A DNA stretch of 64,000 nt from Phaeobacter sp. 22II1-1F12B (lineage in GTDB: Bacteria > Pseudomonadota > Alphaproteobacteria > Rhodobacterales > Rhodobacteraceae): the NCBI RefSeq assembly GCF_002210165.1, contig NZ_AQQP01000001.1:434001-498000 (forward strand), given 5' to 3'. The position numbers were made by a program, and so were the translations under genes. Position 1 is the first letter of the stretch; every line of letters begins with the position of its first letter. The notes beneath the pieces were generated by a model. It ran no database searches, had not been told where the DNA came from, and saw nothing but the letters and a program-made list of their open reading frames with translations. Positions 8,537 through 18,280 of this stretch are shown in pieces.

Positions 8537-8836
8537 TCAGCCACACCAGATGCGGGTGATCGTGTAATCCTCGGTGACGTTCACGTTCACGCGCTGGGGC
8601 TGGTATTCCTGCGTGTAGAGGGAGTTCGGCGGGATGATCCGCACATCGGCAGGCAGGACCGGGCGGGATTGCGCAAAGGGCTGACCGACAACCGCCTTCT
8701 GCTCTTCGTTGAGACAGGCCGAGGCCACCGCCGACTGCTCGGGTGTGGTGGTCGAGGTGGTCGAGGTGGTTGTCGTGGTCACTTGGTTGGGGCTGCAGGC
8801 CGCCAAGAGCAACACGAGGGGCAGCATCCATTTCAT
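8537..8836 (-). CDS. I78-family peptidase-inhibitor-like lipoprotein
   Basis: The 99-residue product starts MKWMLPLVLLLAACSPNQ, a lipoprotein signal with the lipobox LAAC, followed by a short threonine-rich linker (TTTTTTSTTSTTTP). The rest resembles the I78 peptidase inhibitor family: a conserved cysteine (ASACLNEEQ), PADVRIIPPNS, YQPQRVNVNV and the closing cysteine-glycine pair (TRIWCG). The start at 8836 is preferred to the longer frame because it gives a proper lipoprotein signal. It would be anchored in an envelope membrane and may inhibit periplasmic proteases. Function is from family resemblance only. Confidence 0.75.
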   Translation of the reverse strand: MKWMLPLVLLLAACSPNQVTTTTTSTTSTTTPEQSAVASACLNEEQKAVVGQPFAQSRPVLPADVRIIPPNSLYTQEYQPQRVNVNVTEDYTITRIWCG

Positions 8837-8991
8837 GCGCCGGTCTCCTTCCAGATTTCGTTCCGATCCTGTCCGCATCATTGCACATATGCGGGGTCGG
8901 ACAACCCGGAGAATGCGTCCCGGCGCGGAAATCTACCGATACGGCAACGGCTTGGCCGGGTGGCGCATCGTCAGTTGTCGTGGAGCCCGGT

Positions 8992-11037
8992 TCAGCGGCG
9001 GCCTTCGCGCAGCCAGCCGCCGACGATCAGGACAGAGGCGATCAGCAGCACCAGCCAGGGCGGCAACAGGGCCATCTGGGTAACGTCGCGGGTTTCATAG
9101 GCGTCACGCGGCGTAAGCCCGATCCAGCCCCGACCCGAGGCAGGACGGCCGGGCCGGATGTCGCGCAGCGAGGGAATCTGGTCTTCGATGCGGAAGACAC
9201 CGCCGCGCATCGGTTCGATCACGGGCGCGAGCACTGTATCGGTGGCGATGGTCTGTTCGAATTCACGCGGCGCTGCGGGGCCAAGGCCGATCACTGCCTC
9301 ACGTTCGCCCTCGGCCAGCCGGTAGAGACCGATATCCGCGCCCTCGTAGGTGCTCTCGAAACGGCCCGGGCTGACCTCTTCCAGCGTGATGGTCTCGGTC
9401 GTGCCATCGGGTCTGGTGATGGTGACCTCGCCGATTTCCTCTTCGAGCGTGCGGCGGATGATCTTCATGGTCTGGCCCGAGGTGACCTCGGCCCAGAGCG
9501 CCTCTTCCTCGAGCTCGGGTTCTTTCATCATCCAGTGGGCGAGGCGGCGCAGCAGTTCAAGCTGCGGGCCGCCGCCCTCGTAGCCGCGATTCCAGAGCCA
9601 TGCGTGGTCCGAGGCCATCAGGGCGACACGCCCTTCGCCAACGCGGTCGAGGATCAGCAGTGGCCGGTCGTCGATACCGGACATGACGACATTGCCCGAA
9701 CGCGGTTCGAGTTCGATCTGGCGCAGCCACGGTCCCCAGGTGTCGGCGCCCTGAAAATCGCTGGTGACCGGGTGGCGCTGGCCGAGATCGGTGATCTCGG
9801 GGCGGAAGCGTTGTTCGATCACGCGGGCGGTGGGTTCGGCGGGCAGAACTCGTTCAAGCGGGGAGCGGAAGATACTGTCGGCGCTGGCAAAATCCGGACC
9901 CGCCGCGACAAGGACGGCACCGCCCTTGTTCACGTATTCCGAGACGTTGTCGAGGTAGAGCGCGGGCAGGATGCCACGGCGCTTGTAGCGGTCAAAGATG
10001 ATCAGGTCGAAATCATCGATCTTTTCAAGGAACAGCTCGCGGGTGGGGAAGGCAATGAGGGACAGCTCTCCGACTGGCACGCCATCCTGTTTCTCGGGCG
10101 GGCGCAGGATGGTGAAATGGACGAGATCGACAGAACTGTCCGATTTCAGCAGGTTGCGCCATGTGCGGCCACCGGGGTGGGGTTCGCCCGAGACGAGCAG
10201 CACCCGCAGGCGGTCGCGCACACCGTTCATCTGGATCAGGGCGGTGTTGTTGCGGTCGGTCAGCTCGCCGTCGGCTTCGGGAACGGTGAACTGGATGACG
10301 TTGCGCCCGCCGTGGGGCAGGGTGAGCGGCAGGTCGATGTCCTGACCGATGGGCACGTCAAAGCTCTGCGGCTCACCGCCATCGACCGATATTTCAAGCG
10401 GTGCGGTGGCGCCTGTTGCCGGAGCCGCGCCGCTGTCTTCGACACGCAGGGTCAGGGTGACGGGTTCGCCAATGATGGCGAAGGCCGGGGCGTTGCGGAC
10501 GATCAGGCGGCGATCCCAGTCCGTTTCACGCCCGGTAAGCAGCAGGTGCATTGGTGCCGGGAGGTCAGGCGTCATGTCGAGATCATGGGCCCGCCCGTCG
10601 CTGAGCGCGACAATCCCGGCGATGCGCGCGCGGGGTTCCTCGGCCAGCGCCTCGGTCAGGGCGCTCATCATGCGGGTGCCGGTATCGCCTTCGCCGTCGG
10701 GGATCTGGACTCGGCGGATTTCGGTATTGCCACGGGCGGCGAGTTCACCGGTCAGCTCTTCGACGGCGCTGGCGAGTTGTTCGGGACGGTCGGACAGGCG
10801 CTGGCTGGCGCTTTCGTCTTCGAGCAGGATCACGATGTCAGAAAGCGGCGCGCGGTCTTCCTCCTGATAGACCGGACCGGCGAGCGCCCCGAGGATCACC
10901 AGCGCGGAAAGGCCACGCAGCGCCCAGCCGGACAGGCCGCGCCAGAGCGCGAGCACGATGCCGGCAAAGGCCAGCACGGCAAGCCCGGCCAGCAGGGGCC
11001 AAGGGATCAGCGGGTCGAATAGAAGTGTTCCGGTCAT
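8992..11037 (-). CDS. Membrane protein with glutamine-amidotransferase-like domain (MoxR cluster)
   Basis: A 681-residue membrane protein. Two or three hydrophobic helices lie at the N-terminus (WPLLAGLAVLAFAGIVLALW, GLSALVILGALAGPV) and one at the C-terminus (LLPPWLVLLIASVLIVGGW). The large soluble part contains a von Willebrand-like stretch (IVILLEDESASQRLSDRP) and a class I amidotransferase-like fold (LRVLLVSGEPHPGGRTWRNLL, DLIIFDRY, GGAVLVAAGPDF). It overlaps the preceding DUF4159 gene by ATGA and is last in a four-gene MoxR-type operon. Such clusters are proposed to work in chaperone-assisted assembly of envelope or metalloenzyme complexes; the substrate is unknown. Confidence 0.8.
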   Translation of the reverse strand: MTGTLLFDPLIPWPLLAGLAVLAFAGIVLALWRGLSGWALRGLSALVILGALAGPVYQEEDRAPLSDIVILLEDESASQRLSDRPEQLASAVEELTGELAARGNTEIRRVQIPDGEGDTGTRMMSALTEALAEEPRARIAGIVALSDGRAHDLDMTPDLPAPMHLLLTGRETDWDRRLIVRNAPAFAIIGEPVTLTLRVEDSGAAPATGATAPLEISVDGGEPQSFDVPIGQDIDLPLTLPHGGRNVIQFTVPEADGELTDRNNTALIQMNGVRDRLRVLLVSGEPHPGGRTWRNLLKSDSSVDLVHFTILRPPEKQDGVPVGELSLIAFPTRELFLEKIDDFDLIIFDRYKRRGILPALYLDNVSEYVNKGGAVLVAAGPDFASADSIFRSPLERVLPAEPTARVIEQRFRPEITDLGQRHPVTSDFQGADTWGPWLRQIELEPRSGNVVMSGIDDRPLLILDRVGEGRVALMASDHAWLWNRGYEGGGPQLELLRRLAHWMMKEPELEEEALWAEVTSGQTMKIIRRTLEEEIGEVTITRPDGTTETITLEEVSPGRFESTYEGADIGLYRLAEGEREAVIGLGPAAPREFEQTIATDTVLAPVIEPMRGGVFRIEDQIPSLRDIRPGRPASGRGWIGLTPRDAYETRDVTQMALLPPWLVLLIASVLIVGGWLREGRR

Positions 11038-13805
11038 TGTCCAAGCCTGTCGAGGAGGGCGGGAACATGGACCTGATCGGATTTATAGTTACCGGTCAGC
11101 ACATGCATTACGAGGTTTACGCCAAAGCGATAGGCCAGCTCGCGCTGGCGTTCGCCGGAAAAGCCACGGCCCACGGGCAGCAGCGCACGTCCCTGAGAGT
11201 CGACGGCCCATGCAGCGGCCCAGTCATTGCCGCCGATGACTACCGGGGTCACCCCGTCATTGAGATTGCGGAAGGGCATGCCTTCGATCTGTTCGGCATC
11301 CGGCGGCGCGGCTTCGACCCAGACATCGCGGCTGGTATGGCGACCGGGGAAGTCCTGCAGCAGGTAAAAGGTGCGCGTCAGAACGTGATCGGCGGGCAGC
11401 GGTTCGAGCGGCGGGATATCGAGCGGCGCGGCAAGTTCCTGCAACTTGCGTCCGTTCGGGCTCGACGTGCCGAAACGGGCGGTGTCCGCATCGCGGGTGT
11501 CGAACAGGATCATGCCGCCGGAGCGCAGGTAGGTATTCAGCTTGGCATAGGCCTCTTGCGAGGGGATTGGCTGATCGGGGGTGATCGGCCAGTAAAGCAG
11601 CGGGAAAAACGCGAGCTCATCGGTTTCGAGGTCGATGCCCATCGGCACCGAGGGTTCGACCGAGGTGCGGAAGTAGAGCGTGTCGGCCAGCCCGCGCAAC
11701 CCGGCCTGGGCCACCTCATCCAGCTGTTCGTTGCCGGTCAGCACATGGGCAAGCACCAGTTCCGAGGTCGCCTCGATGGCGAAAGTGTCGGGGTCTTCGG
11801 TGGTTTGGGCGTGTAGGTCGCCGGGCTGGAACAGCAGCAGGCCCGCCAGTGCGGCGGCTCCGGCGCGGGACAGGGCGAGGCGGCCCGACAGCGCCAGCGA
11901 GGCGACGATATCGGCGGCGAGAAGCAGGATCGCAAGGCTCAGGAGCGCCCCGCCGAGCGGCTGTTCCTCTTGCACGGCGAGACCTTCGACAGGCACGTCG
12001 GCGGGCCATGTGGCCGGGGTCAGTTCGCTATCGCCGGTGAGCACGTTACGCGCCAGACGCCGGTCGCCGTTGCGGTAGAGACCGGGGCGCAGATCGGGGC
12101 CGGTGGGGCTTGCCACGAGGGCCGGTCCGTCGACGCCGGGCATGGTCGAGGCATCGGAAAGCGCGCCGAACCCGTCCATGATCTGAAGCGGCGTCCAGAC
12201 CGTGCCTTCGAGATCGGCGGCCTCGGGCGTCTTGGCGGTAGAGGACACGGCGAGCCGTTCCAGCATCTCGACGAAGAGACCTGACAGGGGCAGCGAGGAC
12301 CATTCCGCATTGGCCGTCACATGGAACAGCACGACTTGCCCCTGACCGATCATCTTGCGGGTGACCAGCGGCGTGCCATCGGTCAGACGGGCGATGACCC
12401 GGTCGGCCAGTGTGGGGTCGGGCTGGGCCATGACCTGCGCGGAGACGGTGACATCTTCGGGCACATGCAGCCCGTAGAACGGAGATTCCGGAGGGAAGGC
12501 ATCGAGCGATTTCGGCTCTCCCCAGCTCATCGCGCCGCCGACGCTGCGGCCACCGGCACGCAGGCGGACCGGCATCAGCGTGTCTTCCTCATTCCGGGAA
12601 ATGTCGCTGGCGGCAAGACGGGTGCCCGCAAAGCGAAGCAGCAGCCCGCCTTCTTCGACCCATTCGGTCAGGGCGGTCTGTTCACCGGGGGCAAGCGTGG
12701 CCACATCGGCCAGAACGATCACGTCCGGGTTGGCGGGCAGAACGTCCATCAGCGCGCCGTCGAGCAGATCGGCGGTGGGGATCAGCGCCTGTTCCAGATA
12801 GTGCAGCGGCGAGAGCAGTTGCAGACCTTCGCGGTCGTCACGGCCCGCGATCAGTGCGACTTCGCGGCGGCGCAGACCGTCATCGGTGAGGGTGACGGCC
12901 CCGGCGGCGCGCTGGCCACGGATTTCGAACCGTGTGATGCGGGCGCGCAGTTCCGACGGCAGGATCAGCTCGGCGGTGGCCGTGGTGTCGCCATCGGCAA
13001 ATGTGGCGGTGGCCTGCGACAGGGTGCGGGCGGTGCCTGCAGGGTCGCGGCCCTCGGCCAGAATGGTGATCTCACGCTCCGGTCCGGGCTGCGAGCGGCG
13101 GGCGGTCAGCTGAATGGCGCTGTCCTCAAATGTTACCGGGGCGAGGCCCATGACCGAATTGCCGGTCTGGTAGACGCGCAGTGCGCCGCGTTCGCTGAAT
13201 GCCTCGGTCAGACGGGCGCGACCGGGGTAGTCGAGAGAGTCGCTGAGCCAGTGGGTGTCGAACCCTTGAGCCGGGTCCGGCAGGCTGGCGATGACGGAGG
13301 TGATCTGCGCTTCGCTCGGGCTCCACGGGGCCGGGTTCAGCCCGGCGAGCCGGTTGCGCCAGGTATCGGCGGACTGGAAATTGACCTCTTCCGGGTTCGT
13401 CAGGCGCAGGATGGCGACGGGACGGCCCGCGCGGGCGGCCTCGGTCAGCTGGGCGTCGATCAGGTCGATCTTGTCCGACCATAGGGTCGCGCCCGCCCAG
13501 CTTGCGTCGAGCGCGATGAGCAGCGGGCCGGAACCTGTTTCGGTGCGGTTCGGGTTCAGCACGGGACCGGCAAGGCCGATGATGATCGCGGCAACGGCCA
13601 GCATCCGCAGTAGCAAAAGCCACCACGGCGTGCGGTCGGAAACGGATTCGTCATCCTTGAGGCCAAGCAGAAGTGCGACGCCGGGAAACCGTCGCCGTAT
13701 CGGCGCGGGCGGCACGGCGCGCAGGATCAGCCAGAGAATAGGCAGGACGAGCAGCCCCAGCAGAAGCCAGGGTGCGGAAAAGCCGATACCGGCGAGAACG
13801 GTCAT
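11034..13805 (-). CDS. BatA / DUF4159 membrane protein (MoxR cluster)
   Basis: A 923-residue protein. The N-terminus is a BatA-type membrane region (SAPWLLLGLLVLPILWLILR, then TPWWLLLLRMLAVAAIIIGL). A von Willebrand factor A-like domain begins ALDASWAGATLWSDK, where the metal-site motif appears degenerate. More hydrophobic segments lie near residues 655-700, and the C-terminal ~220 residues form a DUF4159 domain (ELAFFPLLYWPITPD, LRSGGMILFDTRDAD, HVLTRTFYLL). It is coupled by ATGA overlaps on both sides, to the DUF58 gene and to the amidotransferase-like gene. A role in the MoxR complex at the inner membrane is inferred from gene order. Confidence 0.85.
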   Translation of the reverse strand: MTVLAGIGFSAPWLLLGLLVLPILWLILRAVPPAPIRRRFPGVALLLGLKDDESVSDRTPWWLLLLRMLAVAAIIIGLAGPVLNPNRTETGSGPLLIALDASWAGATLWSDKIDLIDAQLTEAARAGRPVAILRLTNPEEVNFQSADTWRNRLAGLNPAPWSPSEAQITSVIASLPDPAQGFDTHWLSDSLDYPGRARLTEAFSERGALRVYQTGNSVMGLAPVTFEDSAIQLTARRSQPGPEREITILAEGRDPAGTARTLSQATATFADGDTTATAELILPSELRARITRFEIRGQRAAGAVTLTDDGLRRREVALIAGRDDREGLQLLSPLHYLEQALIPTADLLDGALMDVLPANPDVIVLADVATLAPGEQTALTEWVEEGGLLLRFAGTRLAASDISRNEEDTLMPVRLRAGGRSVGGAMSWGEPKSLDAFPPESPFYGLHVPEDVTVSAQVMAQPDPTLADRVIARLTDGTPLVTRKMIGQGQVVLFHVTANAEWSSLPLSGLFVEMLERLAVSSTAKTPEAADLEGTVWTPLQIMDGFGALSDASTMPGVDGPALVASPTGPDLRPGLYRNGDRRLARNVLTGDSELTPATWPADVPVEGLAVQEEQPLGGALLSLAILLLAADIVASLALSGRLALSRAGAAALAGLLLFQPGDLHAQTTEDPDTFAIEATSELVLAHVLTGNEQLDEVAQAGLRGLADTLYFRTSVEPSVPMGIDLETDELAFFPLLYWPITPDQPIPSQEAYAKLNTYLRSGGMILFDTRDADTARFGTSSPNGRKLQELAAPLDIPPLEPLPADHVLTRTFYLLQDFPGRHTSRDVWVEAAPPDAEQIEGMPFRNLNDGVTPVVIGGNDWAAAWAVDSQGRALLPVGRGFSGERQRELAYRFGVNLVMHVLTGNYKSDQVHVPALLDRLGQ

Positions 13806-14677
13806 GATGTGCCCCTGTCCAGCGCGCGATAAAGCCAGAGCAGCGCCGATTGCGCCGAGTCGCCGGTGTGATGCATGCCATAGTGCCAGCCGGTCAGGCG
13901 GCAGAGCTGGCTCAGCTCTTCGCGCCTTTCGTGCAGGCGGTCGAGATAGCGGTCGCGGAGGTCGTTGGCCTTGAGCGTTTCATGACGCAGCGAGCCGCCG
14001 ACGCTTTCAAAGATGGTGCGTCCGCGAAACGGGAACTGTTCCTCGGACGGGTCCAGCACCTGCATCAGCACGCCGCGCACGCCCCGGTCAGCGGCCTTGG
14101 TCAGTGCCAGTCGGACCTCGGACATGTCGCCCATGAAATCGGAGATAAACAGCGCGCGGGCATGGGGGATCATGGCGCGGTGCTCGGGGGGTGCGTAATC
14201 CTCGTCTGAATCGACGCTGAAACTTTCGGCGAGCCGCATGATCTGCGCCTTGCCGCGCCGGGGTGGCAGCGCGGTGCCGGTCAGGCCGACGCGTTCGCCG
14301 CCGCGCACCAACAGGATGGCGATGCCAAGTCCAAGGAGGCGGGCGCGGTCAGCCTTGGTTTCCAGATGGGTGTCGGAGGAAAAGCGCATCGATGCGCCCT
14401 GATCGACCCAGAGCATGACCGATTGTGCGATCTGCCATTCACGTTCCCGCACGAACTGGTGATCGCCGCGCGCCGAGCGGCGGTGGTCGATCATACGGCG
14501 GCTGTCGCCGATCTGGGCAGGACGGTATTGCCAGAAATCATCGCCCATGCCCGCGCGACGGCGGCCGTGATCGCCCAGCAGCACGGTGCCGGCCAGATGG
14601 TCGGCGCGCGCAAGCAGCGGGGGTAGTCGGCTCGCCTCGGCTTCGGCACGATGGCGAAGGGCGTTTGATTGTGTCAC
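13802..14677 (-). CDS. DUF58 (von Willebrand-like) protein of the MoxR cluster
   Basis: The 291-residue protein begins at a GTG at 14677 that overlaps the moxR stop codon (GTGA), so the longer ATG frame is rejected. It has the DUF58 signature around DDFWQYRPAQIGDSRRMIDHRRSARGD, then ALFISDFMGDMSEV and VLMQVLDPSEEQFPF in a VWA-like fold. It contains no obvious membrane segment. It is second in the moxR-DUF58-DUF4159-amidotransferase operon. DUF58 proteins are usual partners of MoxR AAA+ ATPases and are thought to bind its targets; no target is evident here. Confidence 0.88.
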   Translation of the reverse strand: MTQSNALRHRAEAEASRLPPLLARADHLAGTVLLGDHGRRRAGMGDDFWQYRPAQIGDSRRMIDHRRSARGDHQFVREREWQIAQSVMLWVDQGASMRFSSDTHLETKADRARLLGLGIAILLVRGGERVGLTGTALPPRRGKAQIMRLAESFSVDSDEDYAPPEHRAMIPHARALFISDFMGDMSEVRLALTKAADRGVRGVLMQVLDPSEEQFPFRGRTIFESVGGSLRHETLKANDLRDRYLDRLHERREELSQLCRLTGWHYGMHHTGDSAQSALLWLYRALDRGTS

Positions 14678-15681
14678 GCAGCAGCCTCGGTCCGCGTCAG
14701 GCTTGTCGCGGTGGTTTCGATGAGTTCGGCAAGGCTGTCTCCACGGGCGCGCGCGGCAAAGTTCAGGGCCATACGGTGGCTGAGAACCGGGCGGGCCATG
14801 TCGATCACATCCTCGGCGCTGGGCGCGAGGCGTCCCTGCAGCATGGCGCTGGCGCGGACGGTCATCATCAGGGCCTGCGCGGCACGCGGGCCGGGGCCCC
14901 ATGCGACGGTATCGCGCACCCGTTCAGAGGCATCCGGTTCGTCCGGACGGAAGGCGCGGACCAGATCGAGGATCATTTCCACCACCGATTCGCCGACCGG
15001 CATACGCCGCAACAGGGTCTGGGCGGCCAGCAATTCGTCGCGGGTAAAGACCGCTGTCGCCTTGTCTTCGCTCACGCCGGTGGTGGCGAGGAGAATGTCG
15101 CGTTCGGTATCGCGGTCGGGGTAATTCACGTCGATCTGGACGAGGAAACGGTCGAGCTGGGCCTCGGGCAGAGGGTAGGTGCCCTCTTGTTCGATGGGGT
15201 TCTGGGTGGCCAGAACGTGAAAGGCGCGGCCAAGGTCACGGTCGGCCCCGGCAACGGTCACTACCCGTTCCTGCATGGCCTGCAGCAGCGCCGACTGGGT
15301 ACGGGGGCTGGCGCGGTTGATTTCGTCCGCCATCAGCAATTCGCAAAAGATCGGCCCCGGAACGAAACGGAAATTCCGCGTGCCATCGGCGGAGGTATCC
15401 AGAACTTCGGAGCCGAGAATATCGGCGGGCATCAGGTCGGGGGTGAACTGGATACGGTTGCCATCAAGGCCCATCACCGTCGAAAGCGTTTCGACAAGGC
15501 GGGTTTTCCCAAGCCCGGGAAGGCCGATCAGCAGCGCGTGACCGCCGCAGAGCAGGGCGGCGAGCGTCAGGTCGACGACCCGTTCCTGACCGATGAAACG
15601 GCGCGTGATGGATTGCTTGGCTTCGGCCAGTTTGCTTTCCAGCGCCTCGATCTCGGCAACCAGATCTGAGGTATCGGACAT
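14674..15681 (-). CDS. moxR: MoxR-family AAA+ ATPase
   Basis: MoxR ATPases act as chaperones that activate or assemble protein complexes, usually with VWA-domain partners encoded next to them. The 335-residue protein has Walker A in GLPGLGKTRLVETLS, Walker B in LLMADEINRASPRTQSALL and sensor-like ATQNPIEQEGTYPLPEAQLDRF, all typical of MoxR. It is first in the operon, 66 bp from the divergent DUF1285 gene, with a shared promoter region. The cellular target is unknown. Confidence 0.92.
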   Translation of the reverse strand: MSDTSDLVAEIEALESKLAEAKQSITRRFIGQERVVDLTLAALLCGGHALLIGLPGLGKTRLVETLSTVMGLDGNRIQFTPDLMPADILGSEVLDTSADGTRNFRFVPGPIFCELLMADEINRASPRTQSALLQAMQERVVTVAGADRDLGRAFHVLATQNPIEQEGTYPLPEAQLDRFLVQIDVNYPDRDTERDILLATTGVSEDKATAVFTRDELLAAQTLLRRMPVGESVVEMILDLVRAFRPDEPDASERVRDTVAWGPGPRAAQALMMTVRASAMLQGRLAPSAEDVIDMARPVLSHRMALNFAARARGDSLAELIETTATSLTRTEAAA

Positions 15682-15747
15682 GACTTTCCTTTCGGGCGAC
15701 GTATATGACCTGTATGACTGTTACTCAGTGTATCGTGCAGAAAGGAA

Positions 15748-16338
15748 ATGGCAAAAGCTATGAGCGGACAAAATGCCGTTACCCCGTCAGCCGAAGGCAT
15801 CGCTGCCTCTATCCGAGCCGCAAAGACGCGCGGATTGCCGCCGGTTCATCTTTGGGATCCCGAGTTTTGCGGCGATCTGGACATGAAGATCGCCCGCGAT
15901 GGCACGTGGTTCTACCTTGGTACGCCCATCGGGCGGCCCGAACTGGTGCGGTTGTTCTCGACGATTCTCAAGAAGGAAGACGACAAGTATTTCCTTGTGA
16001 CGCCGGTCGAAAAGGTCGGCATCACGGTCGAGGACGCGCCTTTTGTGGCGGTGGATTTTGAAACCAAAGGTGAAGGGCGTGATCAATTTCTGACCTTCAC
16101 CACCAATGTCGGAGACAGTGCCGAGGCCGGACCGGACCATCCGATTCGTGTCGAGCGGGACCCGGAGACCGGCGAACCGTCGCCCTATGTGCTGATCCGC
16201 GCCAATCTCGAGGCGCTGATCGACCGCAAGAGCTTTTACCGGTTGGTCGAGGTGGGCGAACATCATGAGGACTGGTTTGGCATCTGGTCGGGCGGTCAGT
16301 TCTTTCCGATGATCCCGTCGAAGGACCTGCCTGCCTGA
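15748..16338 (+). CDS. DUF1285 protein
   Basis: A 196-residue soluble protein of the DUF1285 family, common in alphaproteobacteria beside moxR clusters. Visible conserved segments are [59 protein letters not shown] and [20 protein letters not shown]. The function is not established. It is divergent from moxR and may share its promoter region. The AAAGGA purine run lies directly before the first ATG, and a second ATG at 15760 is an alternative start. Confidence 0.88.
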   Translation: MAKAMSGQNAVTPSAEGIAASIRAAKTRGLPPVHLWDPEFCGDLDMKIARDGTWFYLGTPIGRPELVRLFSTILKKEDDKYFLVTPVEKVGITVEDAPFVAVDFETKGEGRDQFLTFTTNVGDSAEAGPDHPIRVERDPETGEPSPYVLIRANLEALIDRKSFYRLVEVGEHHEDWFGIWSGGQFFPMIPSKDLPA

Positions 16339-16390
16339 TCTATCCGGCTAATTCGGGGAGGACGGGTTGATTTTCTCAACGGATTAAGGT

Positions 16391-16406
16391 TTGTTATCGC
16401 TAACAT
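16391..16406. promoter_or_regulatory. GntR-type LacI-family operator before edd
   Basis: The sequence TTGTTATCGCTAACAT holds a perfect TGTTA-N4-TAACA palindrome at 16392-16405. This matches the known operator shape of gluconate repressor GntR and related LacI-family proteins. It stands 64 bp upstream of edd, the first Entner-Doudoroff gene. A GntR-like LacI regulator is encoded at 52802-53827 in the same window and is a plausible ligand, but the link is inferred. Confidence 0.7.
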
Positions 16407-16469
16407 CGTGATGCCTGAAAACAGGACGATCATCGCCGTGCAGCCAGAACCGAAGGTGAGGAAGCTATC

Positions 16470-18278
16470 ATGGCCCTGAATTCTACTGTCGCTCGCGTGA
16501 CCGAGCGGATCATCGAACGCAGCGCGCCGACCCGGCAGCCCTATCTTGAACGGATGCGGGCCGCCGGAGAGCAAGGCCCGGCGCGGGCGCATCTTTCCTG
16601 TAGCGGACAGGCGCATGCCTATGCGGCGGCGGGCGAGGACCAGGCAGAGCTGGCAACCGGTTCTGCCGGTAATCTCGGGATCGTGACGGCCTATAATGAC
16701 ATGCTGTCGGCGCATCAGCCGTTCGAGCGTTTTCCCGACCTGCTGCGTGAAGCGGCGCGCTCGGTTGGCGGCACGGCGCAGGTGGCGGGCGGGGTTCCTG
16801 CCATGTGTGACGGGGTCACGCAGGGCGAGGCCGGGATGGAGTTGAGCCTGTTTTCCCGTGATGCCATCGCGATGGCGACCGGCGTTGCGCTGTCGCATAA
16901 CGTTTTCGACGCGGCGGTTTTCCTTGGAGTGTGCGACAAGATCGTGCCGGGGCTGGTGATCGCGGCGCAGGCCTTTGGCCATCTGCCCATCGTGTTCCTG
17001 CCCGCAGGTCCGATGACCAGCGGCATCAGCAACGACGAAAAAGCCAAGGTGCGCCAGCAGTTCGCCGCCGGGGAAGTCGGGCGGGAAGAATTGATGGCGG
17101 CGGAGATGGCGGCCTATCACGGGCCGGGGACCTGTACCTTTTACGGCACGGCCAACACCAACCAGATGCTGATGGAGTTCATGGGGTTGCACCTGCCGGG
17201 GTCCAGCTTTGTCACGCCGAATACCGGCTTGCGCGATGCGCTGACTCAGGAAGGCGCACGGCGGGCGCTGTCGCTGAGCGCGCTGGGCAATGACTATACC
17301 CCGACCTGCGATATTCTGGATGAACGGGCCTTTGTGAACGGGATCGTCGGGCTGAACGCGACGGGTGGGTCGACCAACCTGCTGATCCATCTGGTGGCGA
17401 TGGCGCGGGCCGGGGGGATCGTGCTCGACTGGGAGGATTTCTCGGAACTGTCCGATGTGACGCCGCTGATGGCGCGGGTCTATCCGAACGGGCTGGCCGA
17501 TGTGAACCATTTCCATGCGGCAGGCGGGCTTGGCTATATGATCGGCGATTTGCTGAAAGAGGGGATGCTGCATCCCGATACCAAAACGGTCGCGGGGCAG
17601 GGGCTGGAGCATTACACGGCGGAACCCAAGCTGAAGGGCGAAACGCTGGTCTGGGAAGCCGGTTCAGGCGAGAGCCTGAACGACAAGATCCTGCGGCCCG
17701 CAAGCGATCCGTTCCAGCCGACGGGCGGCTTGAAACGGCTGGCGGGCTCGCTCGGGACGGCGGTGATGAAGATTTCTGCCGTGGCGCCGGAGCATCGCGC
17801 TGTCGAGGCGAAAGTGCGCGTCTTCCACGATCAGGACGCGGTGAAAGAGGCGTTCCGCGCCGGGGATTTCACCGAGGACACAATTGTCGTCGTGCGCTTT
17901 CAGGGGCCCAAGGCGAACGGGATGCCCGAGCTGCATTCGCTGACGCCGGTGCTGGGGGTCTTGCAGGGGCGTGGGCTGAAAGTGGCGCTGGTGACGGATG
18001 GGCGGATGTCGGGGGCCTCGGGCAAGGTGCCCTCGGCGATCCATGTCTGCCCCGAAGCGTTGGACGGCGGGCCGATTGCGCGGCTTCGCGACGGGGATGT
18101 GCTGCGGGTCGATGCGAATGCCGGCGCGCTGGAAATCCTGACGGAAGGCGTGATGGACCGTGATCCGGTCGTGCCGGACCTGTCGGCCAATGAATTCGGG
18201 ACCGGGCGCGAGCTGTTCTCGGTCTTTCGGCGCACTGTCGGCGCGGCCGACACCGGCGCAACCGTATTTGGAGTTTGA
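16470..18278 (+). CDS. edd: Phosphogluconate dehydratase
   Basis: Edd dehydrates 6-phosphogluconate to 2-keto-3-deoxy-6-phosphogluconate, the first dedicated step of the Entner-Doudoroff pathway. The 602-residue length is normal for the family. Typical segments are the [4Fe-4S]-associated cysteine regions GVPAMCDGVTQGEAGMELS and LGVCDKIVPGLVI, and FYGTANTNQMLMEFMGLHLPG, plus the C-terminal VTDGRMSGASGKVPSAIHV. It precedes eda by two bases and probably forms an operon with it, under the palindromic operator just upstream. Confidence 0.97.
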   Translation: MALNSTVARVTERIIERSAPTRQPYLERMRAAGEQGPARAHLSCSGQAHAYAAAGEDQAELATGSAGNLGIVTAYNDMLSAHQPFERFPDLLREAARSVGGTAQVAGGVPAMCDGVTQGEAGMELSLFSRDAIAMATGVALSHNVFDAAVFLGVCDKIVPGLVIAAQAFGHLPIVFLPAGPMTSGISNDEKAKVRQQFAAGEVGREELMAAEMAAYHGPGTCTFYGTANTNQMLMEFMGLHLPGSSFVTPNTGLRDALTQEGARRALSLSALGNDYTPTCDILDERAFVNGIVGLNATGGSTNLLIHLVAMARAGGIVLDWEDFSELSDVTPLMARVYPNGLADVNHFHAAGGLGYMIGDLLKEGMLHPDTKTVAGQGLEHYTAEPKLKGETLVWEAGSGESLNDKILRPASDPFQPTGGLKRLAGSLGTAVMKISAVAPEHRAVEAKVRVFHDQDAVKEAFRAGDFTEDTIVVVRFQGPKANGMPELHSLTPVLGVLQGRGLKVALVTDGRMSGASGKVPSAIHVCPEALDGGPIARLRDGDVLRVDANAGALEILTEGVMDRDPVVPDLSANEFGTGRELFSVFRRTVGAADTGATVFGV

Positions 18279-18280
18279 AC

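Noticed and set aside
8743-11022. 759-codon plus-strand open frame opposite the amidotransferase-like gene
   Set aside because: Composition is typical of an antisense frame and the minus-strand gene is part of a tightly overlapping operon.
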